Shown here: piece by piece, positions 27,091 through 35,370 of the stretch
How the letters are laid out: each line of letters opens with the position of its first letter
Position numbering within the stretch: the first letter of the stretch is position 1
Assembly (NCBI GenBank): GCA_937934305.1
Contig: CALHAG010000009.1
Coordinates: forward strand, 1 to 64,000
Length of the DNA: 64,000 nt
Source: Candidatus Caldarchaeum subterraneum
GTDB taxonomy: Archaea; Thermoproteota; Nitrososphaeria_A; Caldarchaeales; Caldarchaeaceae
Direction: 5' to 3'
The notes under the pieces: model-generated
Databases searched by the model: none
What the model was told of the DNA's origin: nothing
The model's input: the letters and a program-made list of their open reading frames with translations, nothing else
Made by a program: the position numbers and the translations under genes

Positions 27091-27568
27091 AAACGCGTGG
27101 TACAGGCGGCTGGCTCTCGAGTATGCTTTGATTCAGGAGAATGAGCCCACCTTCACACCTGTCGAGAACGACCTAACCCATTACGAAGGCGTCATAATCG
27201 GCTCAGGCGAATATGAGGGAGGCTTCTTCAGAGTAGAAATAATCATTCCAAGGTCTTATCCATATTTCCCTCCCGACGTTATCTGGCACACTCGGATATG
27301 GCATCCAAACTTCTCAGACAGCGTCCCCGCAAGAGTCTGTGAATCGATTTTCAAAGACCACTGGTCCCCCTCTCTCCGCATCGTGGCAGTTATAGAGTCT
27401 TTGAGAAACCTTTTGACAAACCCCAACCCCGAGGACCCGCTCAACCCCGTCGCGGCATTTGAGTACAAGAACAGGCCCGACCTATTCTACGCCCGTGTTA
27501 GACAATTTGTCGAAACATATGCTACGCCTGAGCAGGCTTTTGGAAAAAAACGTTGGAAGGGTTTGTAG
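27062..27568 (+). CDS. E2-like ubiquitin-conjugating enzyme
   Basis: ATG 27062, in frame with track ORF 26999; PRSYPYFPPDVIWHTRIWHPNFSDSVPARVCESIFKDHWSPSLRI with HPN motif and single Cys. Confidence 0.93.
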   Translation: MESQYVELPENAWYRRLALEYALIQENEPTFTPVENDLTHYEGVIIGSGEYEGGFFRVEIIIPRSYPYFPPDVIWHTRIWHPNFSDSVPARVCESIFKDHWSPSLRIVAVIESLRNLLTNPNPEDPLNPVAAFEYKNRPDLFYARVRQFVETYATPEQAFGKKRWKGL

Positions 27569-28752
27569 TCTTGGGTGAGGCTGACGCCCTGGCGCGGTAC
27601 GACCGTCAGCTACGGCTCGAGGGATGGGACCAGAACAGACTGCTGTCGGGACGGGTGATTATCGCAGGAGTTGGAGCGCTTGGATGCGAGGTTGCGAAAA
27701 ACCTTTCTCTAATGGGTGTTGGCGAGCTCCTCCTTATAGACAACGATTATGTCGAGCTTTCTAACCTCAGCCGACAGATGCTATACACCGACCAGGACAT
27801 AGGCAGGCCAAAAGCGTCAACTGCAGAGAAAAAAATATCCATGATGAACCCTCTTGTGAAAGTGAAGGGCCTACAAACAGATGTGCGGAAAATCCCGGAA
27901 GAAACCTTTGCTGAGGCAGATGTCATAGTCTCAGCTGTCGACAATTGGCCAACAAGAAGATGGATAAACTCGATGGCGGTGCATGTTGGAACACCGCTTG
28001 TCGACGTAGCTACCGACGGCTACTATGGAAATGTTCAAACCGTGATACCCAGGGTTACCAGCTGTCTGGAATGCCATGCAGAGGTCCTCATTCCCTCGGA
28101 CATACAGGCTTCGGAGTGCTCTCTACGCCGCCGCACCCCAAACGACCTCGTCAAAGACCTTAGTGAACGAGGCATATCAATAAACTTCTCCGACGCCGAG
28201 GCCCTCTTCCAACACAACATCAAAACAGTCTACGACATCAAGTTCGCTCCGCAGACAGTGTTGGAGCAGATGGACAAGACGCTTAGAGAACAGGTCATTC
28301 AGCTCCGTTCACTGCTTAACCCAAAGATGCCCGCTCTGCAGAGCATATCGGCAACAGTTTCAGGCCTTGCCGCGTTCGAAGTGGTTCGGATACTTCATAG
28401 GGGTTCTCTGGGCAGGACGTTGAACGGCATGATGGTTTTCGATGGACTGAAGGGAAGGCTTACGCGTGTAAAGCTGGAGAGAAACGTGAACTGCCACGTG
28501 TGCGGCTACAGCGAGGAAAAACCTATGCAGATAAATGTTGCACCAAACGAAACCGTAGCCGACCTGAGAGAGAGAATATCCAACCTACTAATGTTCCCCG
28601 ACACCCGTTTACAACACGGCTCCAAACTATTGGAAGACCAAACGGAGATTGCATCAGCAGGTATAGCTGACGGGGACATACTTTATATCCATTCAAGCAG
28701 AAGAGCAACACCGGTGGCTGTGAAGGTGAAGCTGGTTGAGGCTGGTGATTAG
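27553..28752 (+). CDS. E1-like ubiquitin-activating enzyme with C-terminal beta-grasp domain
   Basis: RYDRQLRLEGWDQNRLLSGRVIIAGVGALGCEVAKNLSLMGVGELLLIDNDYVELSNLSRQML; zinc CxxC pairs CLEC and CHVC; candidate catalytic Cys in ASECSLRRRTPN; C-terminal MQINVAPNETVADLRERISNLLM... Start may be TTG 27553 or TTG 27571. Confidence 0.95.
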   Translation: MEGFVVLGEADALARYDRQLRLEGWDQNRLLSGRVIIAGVGALGCEVAKNLSLMGVGELLLIDNDYVELSNLSRQMLYTDQDIGRPKASTAEKKISMMNPLVKVKGLQTDVRKIPEETFAEADVIVSAVDNWPTRRWINSMAVHVGTPLVDVATDGYYGNVQTVIPRVTSCLECHAEVLIPSDIQASECSLRRRTPNDLVKDLSERGISINFSDAEALFQHNIKTVYDIKFAPQTVLEQMDKTLREQVIQLRSLLNPKMPALQSISATVSGLAAFEVVRILHRGSLGRTLNGMMVFDGLKGRLTRVKLERNVNCHVCGYSEEKPMQINVAPNETVADLRERISNLLMFPDTRLQHGSKLLEDQTEIASAGIADGDILYIHSSRRATPVAVKVKLVEAGD

Positions 28753-28963
28753 AGAGGTTAACGCAGGGTTTTGGAACCCTTTCGAGGAGCCGAAGCCAAA
28801 GCCTAAGCAGGAGAACTGTGTAATATGTGGACTGGAGATGGGGAATGAAAAAACATATTCATGCCCTCACTGTGGAGCGGTAGGTCATATGTCGTGTTTT
28901 GATGACTGGCTGGTGGTGAAGCAGACGTGCCCGCTTTGCCGAAGGCCGCTGGTAGAGATGTGA
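28736..28963 (+). CDS. Small RING-like zinc finger protein (candidate E3)
   Basis: CVICGLEMGNEKTYSCPHCGAVGHMSCFDDWLVVKQTCPLC; overlaps E1 3' end. Confidence 0.9.
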   Translation: MRLVIREVNAGFWNPFEEPKPKPKQENCVICGLEMGNEKTYSCPHCGAVGHMSCFDDWLVVKQTCPLCRRPLVEM

Positions 28964-28964
28964 A

Positions 28965-29276
28965 ATGAGCGGAGAAGAAAACGAGAAAGTTATCGAGCTG
29001 GATTACTTGGAGACGCCGAAAGGCGCGGTAGCAAGGTTCGAGGGTGTCCGACAGCTGGCTGAGGTACTTGCGGAAGTCATTGAGGAAATAGACAAGATGA
29101 AAGAACGGCTGCAAACACTGCCTGAAACCAGTCAGACTCCAGAGAACCTCGAGCGCAGGCTGAAATACATAGAAGACCAGTTGATTGTGCTTAGCGATGA
29201 CGTGAGAGAGATATTAAACGCCCTCGGAGAACTGTCTGCGACGGTTGCGCAGATAAAAAAGGCTTTGAAGCTATGA
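28965..29276 (+). CDS. Small coiled-coil protein, last gene of Ubl operon
   Basis: ATG one nt after RING stop; heptad-like regions in both halves. Confidence 0.65.
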   Translation: MSGEENEKVIELDYLETPKGAVARFEGVRQLAEVLAEVIEEIDKMKERLQTLPETSQTPENLERRLKYIEDQLIVLSDDVREILNALGELSATVAQIKKALKL

Positions 29277-30179
29277 TGTAAGGAAGGCTCGTCTCATCTC
29301 TGTGATTAACTCGTTAAGTTCAGTCCTTCGTCTCTCCATCTCAGCTATCTCTCTTGCCAGCGCCTCTTTGTAGGCCTCCAGCTTCTTAACCTCCTCCTTC
29401 AACTTGTTCGATGTCTCTATCAAAGTCTCCGCCTCGGCCCTGCTTTTCTCTAGAGCGGCGAGACGCTCCTCAAGCTCCTTCTCCCTACGTATCATCCTCT
29501 CCATTCTTATCTCCCGCAGCTTGAACATCTTATCCATCTCTCTTCCAAAGTTCTCCAGCTTTTTCTGAGCCTCTTCAAAGGATGCGAAGTAGCGTTCCGA
29601 CAAGATGTGTATCTCTGTCTCGAGTGCTTCCTTCTTGGTGATAAGCTGTTTCAGCGTCTCCTGAGCTTCGGCTATCTGCTTCTCCTTGGACTCAAGCTCC
29701 TCACGCCACTTCAGAACCTCCTCACGAAGCCTCGACAAACTCTCCTTCTCCTGCATAATCCTCTGAACCTCTTTAACCAGCTCAGCCCTCTGACTAGACA
29801 AAAGGTCAGCTGTCTCATGCAAACTCTCACTAAGCGACTTAACCTCCTCTGTTAAAGCCCTGTAAGAGTCCAAAGCCTGGTCCAGAAGATAGGCTTTCTC
29901 GATGATAGATTGCAGAGATGAGAGTGTTCTCTGAGGAGATGAAACCTGCTCAAGAACTTGGCGAACATCCTCCTTTAGCTTGGCCAAGGCTTCTTCGAGC
30001 AGGCTTATTCTCTCCTCAAGCTTCTCTATGACCTGAACCCTTATGGCCGCGACCTCTTTACGGAGGTCTGAAATGCTGTCTGACTTTCTCGGGAGCAGAC
30101 CCATGGCTTGATGGTGGCTTTGCATGATTATAAACCCTACTCGGTCCCAGAAGATAGAGAATGGCCAAGTATTTTTCAA
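29271..30179 (-). CDS. Long coiled-coil protein of unknown function
   Basis: Continuous Glu/Lys/Leu heptad pattern; convergent with the previous gene. Confidence 0.65.
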   Translation of the reverse strand: MKNTWPFSIFWDRVGFIIMQSHHQAMGLLPRKSDSISDLRKEVAAIRVQVIEKLEERISLLEEALAKLKEDVRQVLEQVSSPQRTLSSLQSIIEKAYLLDQALDSYRALTEEVKSLSESLHETADLLSSQRAELVKEVQRIMQEKESLSRLREEVLKWREELESKEKQIAEAQETLKQLITKKEALETEIHILSERYFASFEEAQKKLENFGREMDKMFKLREIRMERMIRREKELEERLAALEKSRAEAETLIETSNKLKEEVKKLEAYKEALAREIAEMERRRTELNELITEMRRAFLTS

Positions 30180-30231
30180 AGGTTTTCGTGGAGCATGTTT
30201 TTATAAGGTGGAGCATCTGGTTTTAATCGGC

Positions 30232-30924
30232 ATGGTTGTGTCTGAGAGACGCTTGCTTGTTCGGTTTTTTCAGATAGGCTCGGTGCTGGCTTTGGCGGGG
30301 AGCATACATGTGCTGACCCTCCTACTTCCATGGTACACCGTCAGGGCTGACAATGTCTCAACCTCTGTTTTGAGCGGCTACCTGCTGCCGGAGACATTAT
30401 CACTCTCGGTTGCTGGAGGGGTTTTAGCAGGTTTGTCGCTGTTGGCGACATCTTTTAGCCAGCGCCCCATGTCTGTGAGAACCGTGCTAGTTGTTTTCTC
30501 GCTTATAGGAGGAGTACTGGCTATGGTTTCTCCGCTCTATCTAGGGTTTGTCAGGGTTCCTGCTCTGAACGTGTCTGGTGAGCCGGGTATAGGGTTCTTC
30601 GTCGCTCTTTTCTCTGCCATAGTCATCCTCGCTCTAGGAGGAGTGGCTCTTCTGACACGGCCGCGTGTGGTCGAGATTCCGTATCAGAGCTATGGTGGAG
30701 TGAGCGGGGCCACAGTCTCGTCAACACAGCCTATGGAGACGACATCTTTCGAAGTTGTTGGAGAAGTTGAGGAAGGAGTTGTCTGCCCCATCTGCTATAC
30801 TTCCGTGGAGGCTGAAAACGCTGTGAGATGCTCCTCATGCGGTGTCATTTTTCACTCGGGATGCCTTGACGCATATGTAAACATAAACGGTACTTGTCCA
30901 AACTGTGGAAGAGCCGTTGTCTAG
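30232..30924 (+). CDS. Four-TM membrane protein with C-terminal RING-like zinc domain
   Basis: ATG 30232 supported by TATA-like ttttataagg ~24-33 nt upstream; four hydrophobic helices; CPICYTSVEAENAVRCSSCGVIFHSGCLDAYVNINGTCPNC. Confidence 0.8.
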   Translation: MVVSERRLLVRFFQIGSVLALAGSIHVLTLLLPWYTVRADNVSTSVLSGYLLPETLSLSVAGGVLAGLSLLATSFSQRPMSVRTVLVVFSLIGGVLAMVSPLYLGFVRVPALNVSGEPGIGFFVALFSAIVILALGGVALLTRPRVVEIPYQSYGGVSGATVSSTQPMETTSFEVVGEVEEGVVCPICYTSVEAENAVRCSSCGVIFHSGCLDAYVNINGTCPNCGRAVV

Positions 30925-30935
30925 CGTGAGCCTTC

Positions 30936-32384
30936 ATGGGTCTCGAGGAAATCGTTAAACTCGGTCTTGAAAGGGGTTTTTTCTTTCCGTCGGCCGAGAT
31001 TTACTCCGGCTCTCCGGCGGGTTTCTGGGAGTATGGACATCTCGGAGCACTACTCAAACGCAAGTTCATAGACGCTTGGCATCGCCTAATGGTGCGAAGA
31101 GATGAGATGCTTCTCGTCGACGGGTCGCAGATTCTCCCCAAACCCGTTTTCATCGCATCTGGTCATCTAGCCACATTCGCAGACCCCATAACACGCTGCA
31201 AATCATGCAAGTCGGTGTACAGAATCGATAGATTGCTGGAGGAGAAGCTTGGTATAAAGGTTCCAGAAAGAACTCCGCCCGAGCAGATTGACGCGATTAT
31301 TGCTGAGCATGGTTTCCGCTGCCCTGCCTGCGGGGGAGAGCTGGACAAGGTATCCCTGTTCAACATGATGTTCGGTGTTTCTCTGGGAGCGTCCGGCGAC
31401 GAAGGATATCTCAGGCCCGAGACATGTCAAAACATCTTCATAGATTTTCCACGTGTTTACAAGATTTCGCGAAGAAAGCTGCCGCTCCCACTCGCACAGG
31501 TGGGGAAAAGCTTCCGTAACGAGATATCTCCTCGCCAATCTCTTATCAGGCTTCGGGAGTTTACACAGGCAGAGATAGAGGTTTTCTTCAACCCACGCAC
31601 AGCCAACGAATTCGAGAAGGCCAAAACAGTTGCTGACAAAGAGTTAAACATGTGGATGGGAGACAGGGTTGAAAAAATCACATGCGAAAGAGCTTTTGAG
31701 AAAGGTCTGGTTTCGAGCTGGCTCGTCGCATATTATCTCTGGCTTGTGCAGGACTTCTACTTCCGCCTAGGCATAAACCCGGACAAGCTAAGGTTTAGGA
31801 GGCTCGGTGATGATGAGAAGGCTTTCTACGCCGCCGAGGCCTGGGACTTGGAGGTCCTTACTTCGACTGGGTGGATGGAGCTTGTAGCCTGTAACAACCG
31901 AACCGACTATGACCTCGGTGGACATCAGAGGATTAGCGGAGTCGACCTCAGGATAACGGAGGATGGCGAGACGTTTCTGCCGCATGTTTTCGAGCTTTCG
32001 ATGGGCGTTGACAGAAGCCTTCTAGCTCTTCTCGAACACGGCTATGTCCAAGAAAATGGTAGAAGTGTTCTCCGTCTCCACCCAGCCCTCGCTCCGTACA
32101 CACTCGCGGTTTTCCCCCTGCTTGACAGGCCTGAGCTAACTCAGGTCGCCCAACGGCTTTACAGTATGCTTCAGCTTGATTTTGACACATTCTATGACGA
32201 GAAGGGAAGCATAGGCAGAAGATACAGGAGACAGGATGAGATAGGCACACCCTTCTGCATAACAGTAGATTATCAAACCTTGGAGGATAACACGGTGACC
32301 GTAAGAGACCGAGACACCATGAAACAGGAACGTGTAAGCATAGATGTGCTCAAGAGCTTCATATCGGATAAGCTCGTGATATAA
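30936..32384 (+). CDS. glyS: Glycyl-tRNA synthetase (class II, archaeal/eukaryotic type)
   Basis: GFFFPSAEIYSGSPAGFWEYGHLGALLKRK; RPETCQNIFIDF; QVGKSFRNEISPRQSLIRLREFTQAEIE; ELSMGVDRSLLALL. Confidence 0.95.
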   Translation: MGLEEIVKLGLERGFFFPSAEIYSGSPAGFWEYGHLGALLKRKFIDAWHRLMVRRDEMLLVDGSQILPKPVFIASGHLATFADPITRCKSCKSVYRIDRLLEEKLGIKVPERTPPEQIDAIIAEHGFRCPACGGELDKVSLFNMMFGVSLGASGDEGYLRPETCQNIFIDFPRVYKISRRKLPLPLAQVGKSFRNEISPRQSLIRLREFTQAEIEVFFNPRTANEFEKAKTVADKELNMWMGDRVEKITCERAFEKGLVSSWLVAYYLWLVQDFYFRLGINPDKLRFRRLGDDEKAFYAAEAWDLEVLTSTGWMELVACNNRTDYDLGGHQRISGVDLRITEDGETFLPHVFELSMGVDRSLLALLEHGYVQENGRSVLRLHPALAPYTLAVFPLLDRPELTQVAQRLYSMLQLDFDTFYDEKGSIGRRYRRQDEIGTPFCITVDYQTLEDNTVTVRDRDTMKQERVSIDVLKSFISDKLVI

Positions 32385-32405
32385 CCGCGCATGTTTAAAT
32401 AATCG

Positions 32406-32780
32406 ATGGACGCCGATACATCGATGGCGGACACTACTTCGCTTATCATATACATAGTTGTCTCGGCTCTGCTGCCTGTCCTTCTAATCATTGGTTCTAA
32501 GCTCCTCTCACCCAAAAAGCCGGCGAGACGGAAGAAACTCTCTTTCGAGAGTGGACAGGTTCCGTTTGGCTGGACAGAGTCGTCTTTTCCCGTCGAGTAT
32601 TTTCCTTACGCTATTATCTACATAGCCTACGCGGTCATCGCCCTAGCTGTCTTCCTCTCCGTTGTAGCTGTCATCGACAACCCAGGGGCAGCCCTCAACG
32701 TGGTTGTTTTGCTAGCTGTTCTCAGCGCTTCATCGATATACGCAGCAGCTACTCTCAAGAATTTGCCGCAGAGGCTGTAG
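32406..32780 (+). CDS. nuoA: NADH-quinone oxidoreductase subunit A
   Basis: FESGQVPFGWTESSFPVEYFPYAIIYIAYAV; TATA-like tttaaata suggests alternative start ATG 32424. Confidence 0.85.
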   Translation: MDADTSMADTTSLIIYIVVSALLPVLLIIGSKLLSPKKPARRKKLSFESGQVPFGWTESSFPVEYFPYAIIYIAYAVIALAVFLSVVAVIDNPGAALNVVVLLAVLSASSIYAAATLKNLPQRL

Positions 32781-32784
32781 AGCG

Positions 32785-33816
32785 ATGGTTGTAGCTTTGC
32801 CACCTCCATTACAAGAGCTGATCAGGTTTCTGGCGAGCGAGAGCTTCGTAAAGGCGGCTGTTTTCCCGGGAGCAGCCTTCGTGGCGGTATTGGGCATACT
32901 GTCCGTCTGGTATGAGAGAAAGCTTCTAGCACGCATTATGCTCCGCCCCGGGCCTCTTCACGTGGGCAAGTACGGCGGATGGCTGCAGGTAATCGCTGAC
33001 GCCGTCAAGTTTCTCTCAAAAGAGTTCATCATCCCGACACGGGCCAAGAAAAAGCTGTTTGTCACCATGCCTCTCACAGCACTTTTCCTTTCAGCACTCC
33101 TCTTCGCCTTCCTCCCCTTCAGTGAGTACTGGGTGATTTATAGAAGCGAGATAGGTGTCCTACTCGTCTTTGTGCTGATAGCTCTCACACCCATTCCTTT
33201 GATCATAGCGGGATGGGCCTCCGGCAGCAAATACAGCTTCGTCGGCATGCTGAGGTTCGCTTTCCAAATATTTGCATACGAGGTCCCCCTTTTCATAGCG
33301 TTGGCAGGTGTTATTCTCGCGGCAAAATCCTTCGACATAGTCGAGATTGTGAACGCACAGTATGCTCTACCGTTTATCGTCACACAGTTCATAGGCTTTC
33401 TCGTCTTCTTCATAGCCGCGGTCAGTGAGGCGGAGCGGATACCTTTTGACCTTCCAACGGCGGAGCAGGAGCTTGTTGAGGGATGGATGGTTGAGTATGG
33501 TGGCGTGGGATTTCTCGGAATTCAGCTGGCCATGTACACGAAGCTTGACGCCCTCTTGTTCCTCACCGTCAACCTATACCTAGGCGGGTGGCATGGACCG
33601 GCTATACCCGGTGTGCCTGAGACAATTCTACATCCGTTCTGGGTCTTCGTAAAGTTCCTTATACTTTTGACAATCGTGTTCATGTTTAGAGGTGTCTACA
33701 CCCGCATAACCATAAGAAAAATCCTCGACCTGGGCTGGAGATACCTTATACCTCTCGGCTTCATCAACCTGTTTCTCGTCAGCCTCACAATCTATCTGCC
33801 GACTCTACTTGCCTAG
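32785..33816 (+). CDS. nuoH: NADH-quinone oxidoreductase subunit H
   Basis: ERKLLARIMLRPGPLHVGKYGGWLQVIADAVKFLSKE; AAVSEAERIPFDLPTAEQELVEGWMVEYGG. Confidence 0.95.
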   Translation: MVVALPPPLQELIRFLASESFVKAAVFPGAAFVAVLGILSVWYERKLLARIMLRPGPLHVGKYGGWLQVIADAVKFLSKEFIIPTRAKKKLFVTMPLTALFLSALLFAFLPFSEYWVIYRSEIGVLLVFVLIALTPIPLIIAGWASGSKYSFVGMLRFAFQIFAYEVPLFIALAGVILAAKSFDIVEIVNAQYALPFIVTQFIGFLVFFIAAVSEAERIPFDLPTAEQELVEGWMVEYGGVGFLGIQLAMYTKLDALLFLTVNLYLGGWHGPAIPGVPETILHPFWVFVKFLILLTIVFMFRGVYTRITIRKILDLGWRYLIPLGFINLFLVSLTIYLPTLLA

Positions 33817-34169
33817 CCTTTTCTCATCCTTTTCAATTTAAACTCCAAGCCTGTGGAGACGATGTTTGCTCTTACGATAGTGTAGACGACTTGGTCAAGC
33901 ATGCGTCCAAAAGCATTGTCATCCATATTGGCTCCTCCGGTTTCATAAATTTTTTGAAGCTGCTCCATGTTGTTGTCGAGGTCCAGATGCCCTGACAAGT
34001 GTTGGTAAATAGAGCTGCTTTTGATTTCCTGATGAATCTTCACGGATTCAGTAAAGTATGTAAAGTCCTCTGTGTCAAGGAATGTTCTCAATGTTTTTGC
34101 TAGGAGACGCAACTTTTTCAGTAACTCATGGGCCTCGGGTCTCTCTTTTGGAGTTAGCTCTGTCGCCAT
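33813..34169 (-). CDS. Hypothetical helical protein between nuoH and nuoI-like genes
   Basis: Intact ORF; no recognised motif. Confidence 0.5.
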   Translation of the reverse strand: MATELTPKERPEAHELLKKLRLLAKTLRTFLDTEDFTYFTESVKIHQEIKSSSIYQHLSGHLDLDNNMEQLQKIYETGGANMDDNAFGRMLDQVVYTIVRANIVSTGLEFKLKRMRKG

Positions 34170-34171
34170 GG

Positions 34172-35080
34172 CTATCCTCTCAAAGCTGTGACAAGTTTGT
34201 CGAACCAGCCGAGCTCGGCCGGCGGCCCTCTGACACCAGGTTTGGCGAGCTTTTTGGGGCTGTAGAAAAGGGAGCGTCTATCGGTGTCCGAGAGCTCGAT
34301 CTCGTTCGTCATCTCGAGGGCGTAGAAGGGACATGCATCTACACATAAGCCGCAGAAGACGCAGCGGCCATAGTCAACCGCTGGGAAGTATGACTTCTTG
34401 TTGTGAGCGAGTTTTTCATCAATTTTCGTTATTGCTAAAATAGCTTCATACATGCCGTTGCTAAGCTTGTGGTATTCGTCTTCTTTGTCCGCGCCCTGTA
34501 CTTCGATGACTTGGTCGCTCCATCCGTTTCCGCGGGCCCATGTGAGGAAGCTGTCGAAATATGATTCGAGAACAGCCTCGGACCTGTAAGAGTAAATGGG
34601 CTCTGCGTTCAGCTTCCACTCATAGCCCTCGCCAGCTTGTTGCAGCGCCCTCAAATCATTCCAGACGACGTCAACCACTGGATGCGAATTCGGGCCAACA
34701 CCGTTTTCATTTACACCCAGTCGGGTGACGAGGTTCTCGACAAAGTCTACAGCGGCTTTCTCACCCTTTCTATAGTCCTCTACAAACTTTTTGTCGAGCT
34801 TGAGGGATGCATTGAACCCATACACCATCATAATGGCTTCGGCCACGTTTTGGCAGGCTATGTCACATAGGCTGCAGCCTGTGCATTTGTCGAGATAGAG
34901 GATGTGCCTGCCTTTGAAGCCGGGGTAGGCTATGCTTGCTTTGGGGTCGTAGCGATAGTTTTCACCTGTAGTGTTTATGATTTTCTCGTAGGGATACTTT
35001 ATCGTGACTGTGGGCATAAATACGTGTTTCAATGCGACTATCATCGGCTTAATTATCCTGGCGATGGTCTCGAAAGCCAA
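34172..35080 (-). CDS. nuoI: NuoI-like 2x[4Fe-4S] ferredoxin with long insertion
   Basis: CTGCSLCDIACQ (C66-C76) and CVFCGLCVDACP (C240-C250) motifs in a 302 aa protein; next to nuoA/nuoH. Confidence 0.75.
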   Translation of the reverse strand: MAFETIARIIKPMIVALKHVFMPTVTIKYPYEKIINTTGENYRYDPKASIAYPGFKGRHILYLDKCTGCSLCDIACQNVAEAIMMVYGFNASLKLDKKFVEDYRKGEKAAVDFVENLVTRLGVNENGVGPNSHPVVDVVWNDLRALQQAGEGYEWKLNAEPIYSYRSEAVLESYFDSFLTWARGNGWSDQVIEVQGADKEDEYHKLSNGMYEAILAITKIDEKLAHNKKSYFPAVDYGRCVFCGLCVDACPFYALEMTNEIELSDTDRRSLFYSPKKLAKPGVRGPPAELGWFDKLVTALRG

Positions 35081-35123
35081 CGTGGTTCACCTAGCGAAGA
35101 GCCATTCCAAGATAAATAGGTAA

Positions 35124-35348
35124 TCAGTTGACAATCACACGGTTCGTCCGCTTGGCTAGGAGATATTTCCGGTACAGCCTGTGGCCGAAAAGAGCGTTAA
35201 AAATTGTCAACAGCTGGAGAGTTACATGGGTGGCGATAAAAACCGGTAGGGGTTGTTTCAGAACCACTATCACTACTATAGCTGTTATGAATATGAAGAA
35301 GTGTACGAGAATGGCTGCTACGACGGATGTTGTCTGGTATTTCTTCAC
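35124..35348 (-). CDS. Small two-TM membrane protein, possible cytochrome oxidase accessory subunit
   Basis: Two hydrophobic helices; downstream of coxA on same strand. Confidence 0.5.
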   Translation of the reverse strand: MKKYQTTSVVAAILVHFFIFITAIVVIVVLKQPLPVFIATHVTLQLLTIFNALFGHRLYRKYLLAKRTNRVIVN

Positions 35349-35370
35349 AGCCTCCTCGATTCTTGTCGAT

